A stretch of DNA of 64,000 nt, from assembly GCA_023897205.1 (NCBI GenBank), contig JAHWDD010000005.1, positions 3,906,001 through 3,970,000 on the forward strand, read 5' to 3'. The position numbers were made by a program, and so were the translations under genes. This document shows positions 1 to 11,970 of the stretch, one piece after another (positions within the stretch are counted from its first letter, which is position 1; every line of letters begins with the position of its first letter). The notes under the pieces were generated by a model that was given only the letters and a program-made list of their open reading frames with translations, was not told where the DNA came from and made no database searches. Source of the stretch: Exophiala sp. HKRS030 (taxonomy: Eukaryota; Ascomycota; Eurotiomycetes; Chaetothyriales; Herpotrichiellaceae).

Positions 1-296
1 ATTGATCGACGGCCCTTTTGACGGCACGACACTGGGTCACAAAGTCAGTGGAACTGCAGGCGCAAAGACGAGCAAGTAGGATGCAGAGGCCATACTGGGA
101 GATTTGGGGCGCCAGGATCGGCGCGAGGTACTAAAGACTGGCCATGGAGAAGGTCATGTTGCGTGAGGCCACCGGCCAAATAACTGGCGCAGAGAAGGAA
201 AGTGAGGAGGAATGCGGTTGTGTATAACTTGCGAGCATGCTTGGGCAAGATGGACATGGGCATTCGCTGGTGTCGAGTCGGAGAAAGCGAGGCCAT
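1..296 (-). CDS. 5' end of a membrane-anchored protein, partial
   Basis: The first exon (296 to 96) encodes an N-terminus with one hydrophobic segment (LYTTAFLLTFLLCASYLAGG) after a short basic stretch, typical of a signal anchor or signal peptide. A 64 bp intron (95 to 32; GTATGG donor, CTGAC branch point, CAG acceptor) is inferred because the uninterrupted frame stops at once, whereas splicing in phase 0 continues as CRAVKRAVDQ to the window edge. The start could be either of two later Met codons (residues 12 and 14). Type II Golgi glycosyltransferases begin like this, but too little is visible to assign a family. Confidence 0.55.
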
Positions 297-2035
297 TGCT
301 CCGACGCAATGTCATAACGATAAGAGTGAGGTTGACATGGGGGAGATAGAGTGTGTAAAGCTCTTCTGTGCGAGCAAGCAGGAATGAGAATATATGAATC
401 TTGGTGGAAGAGAGTCGTGGTGAGGGAGTTAGGAATGAGAAATGTGGATGGTGGATTGTGGAGGGAGTTTTGACGATGGGGATTGAATGATGGTTAAGCT
501 GGACCAAGGCGACACAATTACGGTCAAGAGTGGAGATGGAATTGCTTGCATTGAGGAGTCGGAACTTGGACTTTGGACTTTGAACCTGTCACAGACTCAG
601 ACTTATTACAGGCTCACAGGCACAAGCGCAGGCATGGACCGAGGGTGCCAAGTTAAAAGTTGTACAGAGTACATAGGTAGGTGGCGGTAGGAAGAGCAGA
701 AGAGCTAGGGCACTGGGGGCACCTAGGGGGGTTTTGGTAGCGTCATACTTGGCAATTTGGCAATAAATGCCCACTAAGAGACTAGCAGAGAACTAAAAGG
801 ACTTGATGTACTAAAGTTCGACTAGAGACCTGAGATTGTGGCTAAAGAGGCGATATTTTATGCACGGGAAGAGTGCTTTGGGCTGGATGGGTTCTAGTTT
901 GAAGGTGTGAAGGCATAATGCAGGCTTTAGTGCAGGGAAGGTGTCCAGATGCCGCACTGAGGCTCCAATCAATCTACCAATCATTTCACACTCATGCTTG
1001 CACAGCCACACAGCCTGACATGCCTGAAAGTCACACTCACACCACGCTCGAGGTGACACTCACGCACATTGACGCACACTCTCTGACTTACTGTATTCTT
1101 CTTAGTGGGCTCACGTGTGCTACAACTTGTCGACTTGCTTTACACAACTCATGGAATCAAGGAAAAGGGTAAATGGGAAACTTCAAGGTCGTAAATATTG
1201 AGACCCTACATTCTTCCACCCCACGCAATCGACCAAGACTGCCCAGGGACTGCACGTGAGTGAATACATTATGTACTCTGTAGGTACAGTAGCTGACTGA
1301 AGTCATCTCCGGGGATGGCATTAGCCTAGCACCTGTCTAACTGCTTAGTCTCTTTCTAGCTACAGGCTAATTACCTGCGGGTAGGTTAGGATGCGCGTGC
1401 ACGGTTTAGGTACATCATGCACCTAACTCTACTCCGTAGGCACTAAGATTCTAACTCGCCAGTGACTTCTGGGCATGGCCTCCCGTCGAGCCGACGTGCG
1501 CTTGATGCTATGTTCTTAGGTCCCTCGGGCACCCAATCTTCCCGTCCGGCTTCCCCCAAGTGTGAACTTTGACCTCGAGATTCCAAAGTCCAACGTCCAA
1601 AGTACAGACCGACTCCCAAATCCAAATCCACGTTCGTCGTATTCGACATCCTATATCGAATCTTCCGTAATCACTTTTGACTTATCCCTTTACAAACATT
1701 CACCACCAACCTTCTTATTTGGAGCGCATTACTCTGTCGCCTCGCTCTGTTCAATTACGCTTTCCATGTCTTGATACTTATTCTCTCCTTCGTTGCATCA
1801 TCCTCTCGTCCTTCAACCATTCACAACTGCGCCCACCATCACTTAGATCACCCCTGCCCTGACCGCACCTTTACCATTTCCTCGTCGGATTTTTACCCTG
1901 TTGACATCTGTCCATCATCGCCCGCCATCCTCCTATCCTTATCTGGCGCTGTCCACATGTCATCACCCACCTACCCTACTACAAGTCCGTTCATGAATCC
2001 CCCCGAGACACTCTACCGTCAAATTGGTCGGAGGA
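297..2035. other. intergenic: divergent promoter region
   Basis: This region separates the divergent partial gene and KIN4. Only short unlikely ORFs are present. It contains CACGTG cores near 1111 and 1253, a CA-rich tract around 1030-1080, and pyrimidine-rich DNA at 1680-1980 typical of a fungal transcription start region. A short upstream ORF is listed separately. Confidence 0.6.
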
Positions 2036-2055
2036 ATGAATGCTCCGAAAACTAA
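1957..2055 (+). promoter_or_regulatory. upstream ORF overlapping the KIN4 start
   Basis: An ATG at 1957 opens a 32-codon frame that stops at 2055, 20 bases past the KIN4 ATG at 2036 and in a different frame. If it lies in the leader mRNA it would limit KIN4 initiation. It could instead be an alternative N-terminus if a very short intron existed, but no plausible intron fits. Confidence 0.35.
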
Positions 2056-4605
2056 AGCAGAGCTTCAACAACACAAGACGAAACTTGCAAACTCCTACTC
2101 AGAACTTCTCGACCAATTTTCCTCCAAGGATCTCAAGACTGTCGGGAATTACACCTTAGGGAAACTCATTGGAAAGGGCTCCTTTGGCAAGGTCTACCTT
2201 GCAAGACACAATCTCACAAATGGCTCAAAGGTCGTCCTCAAGGCCTCCAATAAACATGATGCAAATCTCGCTCGAGAGATTCACCATCACCGCCAATTTA
2301 TTCACCCTCATATCGCTCGGCTTTACGAAGTCATAGTCACCGAGTCCCTGGTATGGCTGGCCCTCGAGTATTGTCCCGGCGATGAGCTGTACAACTATCT
2401 TTGTAATAAAGGGGCTCTACCATTGGAGACTGTACAAAAAATCTTTTCCCAGTTAGTCGGAGCAGTTGCCTATATTCACAGCAAATCCTGCGTCCACCGA
2501 GATCTAAAGTTGGAAAATGTCCTTCTCGACAAACATGACAATGTCAAACTATGCGATTTCGGCTTCACCCGAGAGTATGACAGCAAAGCCAGTTACCTCC
2601 AGACCTTTTGTGGCACCGTGTGTTACAGTGCCCCCGAGATGCTCAGGGGTGAGAAGTATGCCGGGGAAAAGGTCGATGTGTGGAGTCTCGGCATCATCTT
2701 GTATGCACTATTGAAAGGTGAACTCCCCTTCGATGAAGACGACGATGCAGCCACAAAGGCCAAGATACTCAAGGACGACCCTGTGTACCCCGACAACTTC
2801 CCCGAATCTGCAAAAGCCCTGCTACTCAAACTATTATCTAAACGACCACTATATCGACCTACACTGGCAGATATCCTTGCCGATCCCTTTCTTATAGATT
2901 TCGCCCCCAGCAGCAAGCAATCCTAAAGTTGACTCAACCCGCTGCTTTCACAACCCAGCTGGAAAAAGATACTCTGGAACGTATGAAGGCTTCTGGGGTT
3001 GATATTGATATGGTGATTGAAAATGTTTTGTCGCAACGATGCGACGCTCTATCTGGTTGGTGGGCACTGCTTATGGAAAAGGAAACCAAGAAACACTTGA
3101 GGCGAGAACGCAAGCGAAAGGAAAAAGAAGCAGAACTTAAAATTCTCCGGCGTCTCAGTGGAGCAAGCAGTCGATTAGAACGAATCGCTCCGACTCTACT
3201 AGAGGTCGACGAAGAAGGGGCCAGTACAGAAGACAAGCCACATCGGAGTGGAAGTCGGGGCAGAACTTCAAGGAGAAGCACGCCACAAATAGTTGTCAGT
3301 GATCTACCTCAACTGCCCGAAGGCGACGTAATACAGTCTCCCGGTACAGCAACTCCACCTCCACCAGTCGACAAAGATTCCATTCGATCTCAAAGCGGTT
3401 CCCGACCGCCTATTCCACCCAAGGAACGACAACGTCGAAGCAGCACTTTGCAGATGGTCGCAACCAACCCCGAAATACTTGCACCTCTGAACGGCGTGAG
3501 CAAGAGACGTGGTGGGAAACGAAATCGCCAATTTCTCAGCCAATTCACCGCTCTTAAACATTGGTTTATTGAATCTACCAAAAGAGCAAGATCTCCAGGT
3601 GGTACTAAGCTGGACAAATCCGTCAATGGAAGCTCGAATTTATTGAGTGCAACTAAACCGGTGCATCCTGCACGGCGAGGAGTCGATAGTGCGCTTTCCA
3701 ATAGATCATCTATTGGTTCAGCCTTGACACCTATCACGTCGAATCCCCATCGCATGTCTTCGATGAACGGCGCCGGGGCACCCCGTATCGATACTACTCG
3801 TGGTGGTCATCGGAATTCCATGTCGCCTTCCCCTTTAACTCCTCGCTCCTCCTATCGACGAAGCTCCGCTGGCCTTCGCGGTCGTAAATCGACATCATCC
3901 TCTGTTTCCTCTGTCCGCAGTATGCCCCGGCACACCTCACACAGTAAGGCCTCTTCACGAAGTTCAAACAGTTTCGACGCAGTTCACAGTCCAGGAAGCA
4001 AAAGCGCGGCACGTTCACCACATTCCTCCATCAAAGTTCTGCCAGCTACCCCAACCGCAAACCTCTTTGCGTCGAATGCACGCCAAGCCAGGGTTGCGAA
4101 AGCAGACGGAACAAACCAATCGCGACCACTTTCTGGCACATACGAGGATACGCTGCGCCCACCGTCGACTCCGCAAGCAAGCGCTTTTGGCTCAGGGGTT
4201 ATGTTCGCCCGACGCAAAAAGTCTCCATTCAAGGGCCCAATGCTCAACTCTGCCGTGTTCTCTGCCTCCAGCATTCCCGCTGCATTTGGCAGTCCTGCTA
4301 TTCTCAACGCCCGAAATCGTGAGGGTTCTGATGGAGCCATTAGTCGAGGTTTTAAAGGCATGACAAATGGGCATCATAGACCGGGCGGCGGAAAGCGAAA
4401 GAGTCAAATAATTGAAGAGGAAGAGGAGGATGACCATGCAGTTCTCGGGTTGCAAGAGGAGGACGAAGAAGACATTGAAGAAGTCGATGCCTTTCCCGCC
4501 GTCCACTTGGCCAAAGGGGAACGAGTGCAGAGTATTACGATTTTGGATGATGATGAAGAAGAGGATGACACGGCTGGACAACGAAACACACCTCACAGAA
4601 GGTAA
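2036..4605 (+). CDS. KIN4: Ser/Thr protein kinase, KIN4 family (one frame break)
   Basis: The protein is about 856 residues. The kinase domain occupies residues 40-290 with the glycine loop GKGSFGKVY, catalytic loop HRDLKLENVL, DFG motif in CDFGFTRE and the APE segment SAPEML. In yeast, Kin4 acts in the spindle-position checkpoint against mitotic exit. After the catalytic domain comes a conserved segment (LTQPAAFTTQL, then DMVIENVLSQRCDAL and a WWALL motif), a Lys/Arg/Glu helix, a long Ser/Arg/Pro-rich tail and an acidic C-terminus. The frame changes at the C run 2904-2908: the kinase frame ends with a stop at 2924, while the conserved continuation lies in the -1 frame. One missing C explains it; no intron does. 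The ATG at 2036 is the first in frame; a TTG precedes it. Confidence 0.9.
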
Positions 4606-5999
4606 TGTCTCGAAGTCAAAAGATATTTGATTGATCGAAGACCATGGGATAGACTTGGAGCAGTCATCCTAGTCGGATATATATGTTTCATTGATTGATG
4701 GGATTAGTACAGTATTGTAACATTTTGGCACAAGCGTGATGACGAATCTTGATTTAAATATGTGTTGGACCTTTGGTCTTCAAGCTCCCGAAAACATTCC
4801 TCATTCCTGCTTGATCTCTGTTACAATTACGTACATGTCTCATCATAGCACCAACCATTCCTCGGAGTCGCATGTCAAAAGCTACCCCTTCATCACCATT
4901 TACCAAAAGAGCATACCAGGCTCAGCGGGTAGACTCGAGTCTTCGCGTGTTCGCAGCTCGAGTACAAATCCAACGGTCCAATTCGCCTAGGTTTTACTCC
5001 CCCATCGTTTCCGAAAGTCACGCGGAAAGGAAATCTCGACAGCATTTCGCGCTTTGATGTGATGATGAAGCATATACAAACAAAAGGTAGTCTTTCTCTC
5101 ATATTTGATAATTAAGTATATAGCTCAGTTCAGTTCAGTTCAGCTCACGTAGATTTGTCCCAATTAGCTTGGAGGGGTTTGACTATATAGCTCACAGCAT
5201 CGCACCGCACTGCACAGCACAGCGCATTTGTGTCGTCTTTACATGGTGTTCGAATTGTGACTTTTTCCACGTTCATGTGTTAGATACAGGTCTCCGTCTG
5301 TCCGTCTGTCCACGCTCCACGCCCAGGACAACTATCGGCCCTCACTTTTCGGTCCCTGCTGCTTCGAGTGAAATAAACTTCAATTTCTGGTGAAGTCTGT
5401 ACCTCGGTGTGAAAGGGATAGCAAGAATGATTGATATAGCTCTAGCATGCCGTATAGCACCAGTATTCGCAATCGGAAATCGTGGTATTGTGCTTCAGAG
5501 TCGGGCTGTCCTGCATGTTGTCGTTGTTGGTATCCAATCACGTTTGTCATTGGAACATGATCTGATGCAATCCTTTCGTCGTCCCGAAGTCCTGGCTAAA
5601 TCCTCGTGCATGGTGAACGTATGTTTTTTCGGACATGAGGTCGCGTACAAGGACTTGTCTGAAAAGGAAACCATGCCAGGGGTGTGTGTTCTGGGCTGGA
5701 AAAATGTGTGTCTACTTTAGAAGGCTACGATGCGTGGCTCTGGTGTCTAGAACAACTTTGCCCTTCAAGCGCTATGTGGGACGAAGTCGTTAGTCATTGG
5801 TGGTGGAAGTCGAGCATGTTAATCGTTGGTTTATTCGTCGTCTGTTGTTTGTTTCCCTGGGCATTGTGTCGATCGTATAGCAAGCCGAGCAATCCTTATA
5901 TGGTCCAGCTCTGGTTGCACGCTTTGCCTTATAGCCCGCCTTTGTCGAGTGGACGTTCATGCACATCCACTTCACTGATTCATTCTCCGGGAGCTTGTC
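4606..5999. other. intergenic between convergent genes
   Basis: This is the shared 3' region of KIN4 and the DUF7587-like gene. The largest ORF, about 100 codons at 5409-5720, has no recognisable composition or motif and looks like chance. A short CAGTT tandem repeat is listed separately. Confidence 0.6.
5126..5143. repeat. CAGTT tandem repeat
   Basis: Three perfect copies of CAGTT followed by CAG lie in the 3' intergenic region. It is a simple microsatellite with no evident function. Confidence 0.7.
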
Positions 6000-8720
6000 T
6001 CAATTCAGGGGTGCAGTTTTCTTCGCCATTACAAAGGCGAACCTAGATTCCTCTGTAGAACGCTGTTCCTTCGGGCCAGGCGGGACATCGTCTCGAGCTG
6101 GAATCTTCGACTTCCGCTGTGCCAGTGGTGAAACAGGTTTGTTGTTGGTGATTGTTTCCGAGAGCGATCGGCTTCTGATTGTTAGGATAGTGCGAGTGCG
6201 AAGATGGGAATGAAAGTGGTGAGAATGTGACCTGGTTCCGATAATCTCAAAATCGGATTCTTCGGCTTGGTCTTCCGTATTAACGATTGCAATCTCCTGA
6301 ACAGCACCCTTACTCGACCTGATCTCTGGACGAGGATTGATTTTACTTGTAGTTGTTACATTGGTTTTTGTTCGTTGTTCAGTGCTCGTAGATGTAGTCC
6401 TGACAATGTCCGAATAACGCTTTTTAGCAACCTTTAGTCTCTTAGCGGGAGACGGTGATAGCTCTCCTATTAGTGAGAGATCTTGCGAAAGTGAACGATG
6501 TTCCTTCGTTTGATTGATTAATGCGTCGGGGGTAGACAAGGGAGATGGCCTATCGGCTTCTGCTGATACCTGGCTTTGCTTCACAATCCTCCTGGCGATC
6601 GTCGACTCGTTCGATGTTAGGCTGGCAATGGCTTCGGCTCCCGGCTCTTTGGAAAATCTAGCAGATCTTGTTGCTGAAGGTGTATCTTGGAAGTGGAAAA
6701 GCTGGTATTGTTGATTTTTCTCAGCCAAGGACCACTTGGCCTGAGATTCTGGTACTTCAATAAGAGCTCTGTGAGATGGATCGGCGTTTTTATCATTGGG
6801 AATGTTGCCTGTAGAAGATCCATCACCAAAGGGTTCAGCCGCCTCCTGTGGCTCTTGAGAATCTGTGCTTTGTGACTGATTATTTTCATCCTTTAGCGAT
6901 AGCCAATCGTCACCTGCGGTTGTTCGCCTCTTAGCGATGTCTGCCGGTAATTTGGCTGGAATTTCGACAGTCAAGGAGTCTTGTCGACTTTGTCGGTGAA
7001 GATGTCGTAGTCTGAAAGAATTGAACCTCGTTCCCATGACTTTGGGAACACGCGATTCACCAAGGCTGACATTACTGTCGGAAGCATCGCTGGCATCATC
7101 TTCGACCGACACCGATCGATAGGATTCGCATGAGTATGATCTATCCAGTGGTTCGTTATATAGTCCGGCAACGAACTGCTTAAACATTCCCGACGTCGGT
7201 GAAGGGAGCGGATGCCGAATTTTAAAGCTTCGTATCAGTTTATAGCTAAACACCTGAAGATAAATATCTGGTATCTTCCGGAGATGCTAAGAAGAGTTAG
7301 CTTAGTCGGTAGGATTAAGTGATGCTCAACACATACTCGAGCCATTGATAAGCCTATTTCATAATTTATGATCCCCTGCTTCTTGATTTGTGTCATGAAG
7401 TCTACTATCTCAAGAACGCATTGAGTCTCGAGAATGGCAACGGGAGCGGTTTCAACCGATCCCCACGATAGGAACTGGACAATAAGATTAGCTCTGAGAG
7501 CGAAATGGTTGACGATATCTATCTTGTCTTACCTCACCAGTTCCGGTGTAGTTCCGCCGCCGGCTGAATTTGACAGTAGCATCGACTTTCCTCAGGTCAC
7601 CGAGTCCGAAATTTTTGCAGATTTCAGGGACTAGCCAAAGTCCTGTACCCTGACCGAATCTTTTGTGGACTTCTTGCTCTAAGACATTATAGTCGACCAC
7701 AGCGAGAGACCTCGGAGTTGCGCCTCTGGTATTGTTACTTGCAATAAGTCTTATAGCCCTTGCTGGACTCTCAGCCCAGGAGAGAAAGGGGGACGTGTAT
7801 GTCCTGTCCGCACGCAAGTGAGGTTCGACAGCGGAACGGAAGTGGTGCTTATCATCATAGTTTGGTGGAGATGGGATAGAATCCTGCTGATGCAGGAACT
7901 TGCGTGCACATAAACCGTGTGCAGGTTCGAATGCCCGGAAGAGAAGTCTCGGTCGGGTCTTGACTGACCTGCCTGCATTGTCAAACCTCAGTCTGAGCTG
8001 AGCCGGGATCCGACGAGAGGTATGCGGAAAATGTTCTTCACCAAGATTGTTGATGTCTTGAGAATCTGCCTCTGATTCGGCTTCCGATTCAGCTTCGATT
8101 GACCACCCAGTATCTGAGTCGGATTCGTTGTCTGAAGATGTTGGGCAATAAGTTAAGTCATGGCTAAGGTCTCGAGTCCTATCAAGCACCTCGCCGATCT
8201 CTGCGGCGTTACAACTGGTGATCAGTTGGGCACGAGGTCTCAACAGTCTCTGTTCAGAGTTCGGAACACCGTCATCTGTATGTTTGACCACAGGTGTTAT
8301 TGTTTGATTGGGTTTGATGGCCGCTGAGCTTTCTTTCCTGTCATGCTGACGGTTATTGATTGAGGGGCTCGCGGGCATAGGACGTATCTGTAATATAACA
8401 CCCATCTCTGATGCCGCCCTTTCAATGGCATCCCGTTCGTCGCGAAAATCTTGGCGAGCCGTATCGGCATCCAACGACAATATATCTTGAAACGCTTGCC
8501 CTCGAGATGATGTGCGGAGATCTGCAATCTGAGAGACTATGGCACCGACGGTCAACCCGGAGTCCAGACCCTCGCGCTGAAGGTCATCGCGATATAGGAA
8601 ATTGAAGATCTGAGTAGTTTGCGAATTTTTCAAAATATAAAACTTGGTTAGCACTCCTAATGTCAGGCGTTGATGAGTTGTCCATTCATGTTTGCGTTGG
8701 ATGGGGCTTGTGGTCGACAT
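6000..8720 (-). CDS. DUF7587-like protein with disordered C-terminal half
   Basis: Three exons (8720-7533, 7474-7337, 7286-6000) joined by introns of 58 and 50 bp give 870 residues. The first ATG is at 8720; the frame extends upstream only to a TTG. Residues 10-80 form a helical region beginning HEWTTHQRLTLGVL, followed by an acidic Ser-rich linker. Residues 255-440 hold the conserved block RLLFRAFEP, SPFLSWAESPARAIRL, VVDYNVLEQEV, GLWLVPEICKNFGLGDLR and YTGTGEFLSWG, which crosses intron 1 and so supports the splice. I match this to the fungal DUF7587 family from memory; its function is unknown. The last 400 residues are low-complexity, with basic clusters that may be nuclear signals. Confidence 0.75.
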
Positions 8721-9471
8721 CTTATCGGGCAAGAAAGATTTGGCAACCTATTATCGACTTCCATTAAACAGCGAATCAACCGACATGTAGTTTATGTCCT
8801 TGGAAAACTGGGGTGTAGAAACGAACTCAGGTGGAATGAATTCAAGCATGGTAAAGGAGAAAGTGAACAGAGAGCAAAGGTCCTGGTTAGAGAAATTCAA
8901 TCGTGCCAACAGTGAATCTCGCTGGCCGAAATGAGGTAAGGTGAATCACGATGCATCCTGAGTGAAGAAGAGTGTATTCCCTTTGTTAGTGAAGTCGAGT
9001 AAAGGAGAGTCATCTTTGAGATCGGTGCCACGAAAACCAAAGGTCATTGATCGGAAGGATTTGGCCCATTTATGGTGTTTGTAAACTCAACTTACATGGT
9101 GGTTTACAGAGATTAAGTTGCTTGCAAGCATCGTATCCCATGAGTATAGAAAGCGTAGGAAGTTCACGCCAGATGAGATGAGGGAGACGAGGCTGAGGCC
9201 ACGGATAAACCTATGTACGTAGTTAATCCGGAACGCCAAGAGATATCCCACCTCTCCGGCTTTGGAGCCTCGAGCCTTCTCGAATGAATTTTGGTGACGA
9301 TTCCAGATCATCAAACTGTGTTAGCTGCCGCATCAACAGTACGAATTGTCACAAAGGAGTATTTTTGGACAAGAAACACCAGGGCGAGGTAATATACAAT
9401 ACCTTTTATCTGTCACACCTCACCAGAAAGCCTGGACTGGCTGAAGTACATTGGCGAAAGGATATGATGAG
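8721..9471. other. intergenic: divergent promoter region
   Basis: This is the shared upstream region of the DUF7587-like gene (-) and NAA38 (+). The ORFs here are short and overlapping with no recognisable product. I see no strong regulatory motif. Confidence 0.5.
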
Positions 9472-9917
9472 ATGGAACTTGCAGAGGCAACGCAGTACCT
9501 CGAGTCGCTCATAGGGAAAACCCTACGAGTAACGGTCTCAGACGGTAAGCTATTGGACCATATCAGACTCGAGTACAAGCTGATGCGAGAGAAGGCCGTC
9601 TCTTCACAGGTACTTTCCGGTGTACTGACAGCGTAAGTTCTCGATAGAAAGGTTCAATTTGATTCTGATGAGCTAAGAGCATGAAGGATAGCAATGTCAT
9701 CTTGTCAAATGCATTTGAATACCGAATGCCCTCGAAAGCTGCTGAGGAAGCGGCCATGGAGCAGGTCAGAGTCAGTGGACAACCCAGTCGAGCCAACATG
9801 ACATCGAGATTCGTGGGCCTCATTGTTGTCCCCGGGAACCACATCGCAAAAGTGGAGGTGGAAGAAAGACGAGATGGTACTGGTATCGGCCAGCCACTCA
9901 GTATCCGAACGAAATGA
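9472..9917 (+). CDS. NAA38: Sm-like NatC auxiliary subunit (NAA38/Mak31 family)
   Basis: Three exons are inferred: 9472-9544, 9595-9632 and 9687-9917, with introns of 50 and 54 bp that have CTGAT branch points. The product is 113 residues. The Sm1 motif spans the junctions as LRVTVSDG, RLFTGTFRCTD and DSNVILSNAFEYR. The Sm2 motif is FVGLIVVPGNHIAKVEVE, and this VPGxHI form is characteristic of LSMD1/Naa38. The family helps the NatC N-terminal acetyltransferase bind ribosomes. The second exon is only 38 nt; its acceptor at 9594 was chosen because it restores the Arg-Leu-Phe-x-Gly strand, which a nearby acceptor at 9609 would delete. The unspliced frame stops, so splicing is required. Confidence 0.82.
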
Positions 9918-11970
9918 TGGAGGAGCACTCAGTATGACCGATCCACGGAAGCTATCGGTCTTTGCGGACTTTAGAAGGCGCTCTATCCGTCATCCGACAG
10001 CAAGGGACGATCAAGGGCGCCTGAATCGTGTTGCGCATTGTTGGGAGTTCATCAACAGGTAAAAGTTGTGACTTTGGCATACTGTGCATTGGATCATGTA
10101 AGGACAGATGCGCCCAACATCAGGGCTCGCAAGGCTTCGTCCAGGTCGTGGCCAACAACTCCGCATCAGCTCGGTTGTGAGAGCCTAGTATGTCCCTAGC
10201 TACATAAATAGCTTACCTATTAGGTAGGTAGCTTGCCAGGTGATCAGAAGCATTCAAACAGCAGAGCAGGGAGCCAAGGAGGGGCCAGGGAGCCAAGCTG
10301 GTCTAGAGTCTCGACCAAGGGCGGATACAATTGGGCTGTCATTAGGGGAAGGGACAAGCGAGAGATCCGAGTTGGGCCCGGGGATGGACGACAGATGCTC
10401 GTTTTCCTTGAAAGAAGGCCTTGGGCCGTCTTGGCCAACTTTGGGAGCTCGCGGACCAGGCCATGTCATACTCGGATCGTGAGTGAAAATCGTGGATGAG
10501 ATGTCTTCTCGCACAAGGCATGTCAATAATGGAACGGATGTACTCCAGACAGAGCACCAAGTAGTTTGGATGCTGGGTTCGGAAGACATTGAGCCATGGC
10601 ACTTGTCATCCGTCTAATCATCATTAATGGGCTCGAGGGGCGGCCATGTGGCGCCAATACTTGTTATCATGACCACCTGGCTAGCCTAGAGAGCCCTTGA
10701 CCCCTGCGGTGCTGCCTGGACCCTGCCCTGGTAAATCCGGACTTGAGAATAGTCAACGGTAGAGCCAGCTAATGCCGAACCCAGGCCTGGGGCACACACC
10801 CTTACTCCCCAGCCAAACGAGTGACAGTGGAAGGCTCAGCTTTAGTTAGCCACGGCACCCACGGTTAGCCCACTGGTAAGAGGAGCCGTCACCCGTCTAA
10901 GTTAGTCACTAACTAGTTGATTAATTAGTCGGTTGGTTAGTGAGTCAGTTAAGTACGGATAGTCCGCCCGCAGACTCCAGGGTCCTTAGGCTCCTTAGGG
11001 TCCCTAGGTCCTCCACTCCCCCGTCCCGGCTCTTGGGTGCCCTTCAGTCGGCTCTTCCCTCGTCCCTCGTCCCTCGTCCCCCTTCCATCATCTCCTCCTT
11101 GTAACCATCGCCATACATCGCCACCCAACTACTCCGTACCTAGTAATTTGCTTAACCGACGCACGCCGACCACGGGCCCTGATTAACGACTAACTAACTA
11201 CCTGAGGGCAACTAAAGCTTTGTGACATTCTATCTTTTTATCACATAGCCCTTCCTTCCACTACCATTATTACACCGTGTCTCCATGGTCAATCAGAATA
11301 TCTGAGTACACTCTCCATCCGCAACGTGTTCGATCCGCTCTTCTTTGTCTCCAAAACCTATTCTTTGTCCTCTGTACACGTCTACGCTCCACTCTAGCTA
11401 GCCCGTCGAGCCCAGGTTAGTTCCGCCTCCCTCGTATCTCATTCAAACGCCCACGGTGACGCAAGTGTTTCACCTCCCTCCCACCCATGCGACGAGTCAC
11501 TGGGCTTTCCAGTCTACCTACCTACCTTGCTTCCTATATACCTGGACTGCTAGACGTCCTTTGAACATCTTTGGAAATCTTGTGCCTAATATGTGTGGCC
11601 TCGACATGTCGTTTTGAGCCTGAAAACTTCCTGACTAACATATGACTCCTCTAGCCACGGCATCAAGAGCAATCCAAGCACCCACATCATCAAACGATCT
11701 CGCATGTACTCTGACCGATTTCCAAACACCCGCTGCCCTGCATCAGTTCATCCATGATAACGAACCCGAACATCCCAAAACCTAATTCATAGGCACCATA
11801 TCATATCCCTCTAGTCAGCAGACTCGCGCGGTCTCGAGGCCCGCTCCATCAATTCGCCAAAACGCATTCCTCAAAGCACCTGCTTATCTCACTTCTAAAA
11901 CCTCCTTGACCTCTCCTTCTTTTCGCTTTTCTGTCTGATCCTCCTCGCCAGACATTCGTGTGCGTGTTCA
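9918..11970. other. intergenic: long PPZ1 upstream region
   Basis: About 2 kb lie between NAA38 and the phosphatase gene. Reading frames are short and look random. The segment 10890-10965 is dense in TTAGT/ACTAA words, and similar words recur at 11190-11210. A CCCTCGT repeat is listed separately. From 11270 the DNA is pyrimidine-rich, consistent with a long 5' leader, and a 5'UTR intron is possible between GT near 11416 and CTAG near 11655. Confidence 0.5.
11057..11080. repeat. CCCTCGT tandem repeat
   Basis: Three perfect 7 bp copies of CCCTCGT plus a partial fourth lie about 0.9 kb upstream of the phosphatase ATG, in pyrimidine-rich promoter DNA. Confidence 0.7.

Noticed and set aside
2904..2910. 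Programmed -1 frameshifting as the general cause of the breaks
   Set aside because: Only some of the runs allow the slipping tRNA to re-pair, and ten unrelated genes including essential ones would need it. Consensus error is simpler.
2929..4605. Separate gene starting at 2929
   Set aside because: It begins with TTG, and its first residues are the conserved continuation of KIN4, so it is the same gene after a frame break.
5409..5720. 103-codon ORF in the KIN4 3' region
   Set aside because: It overlaps the likely 3'UTR, has no motif, and is of a length expected by chance.
7918..7945. tRNA T-loop-like GGTTCGAAT
   Set aside because: It lies inside the DUF7587-like coding sequence, and no acceptor or anticodon arms pair around it. 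A similar motif near 55763 was rejected for the same reason.
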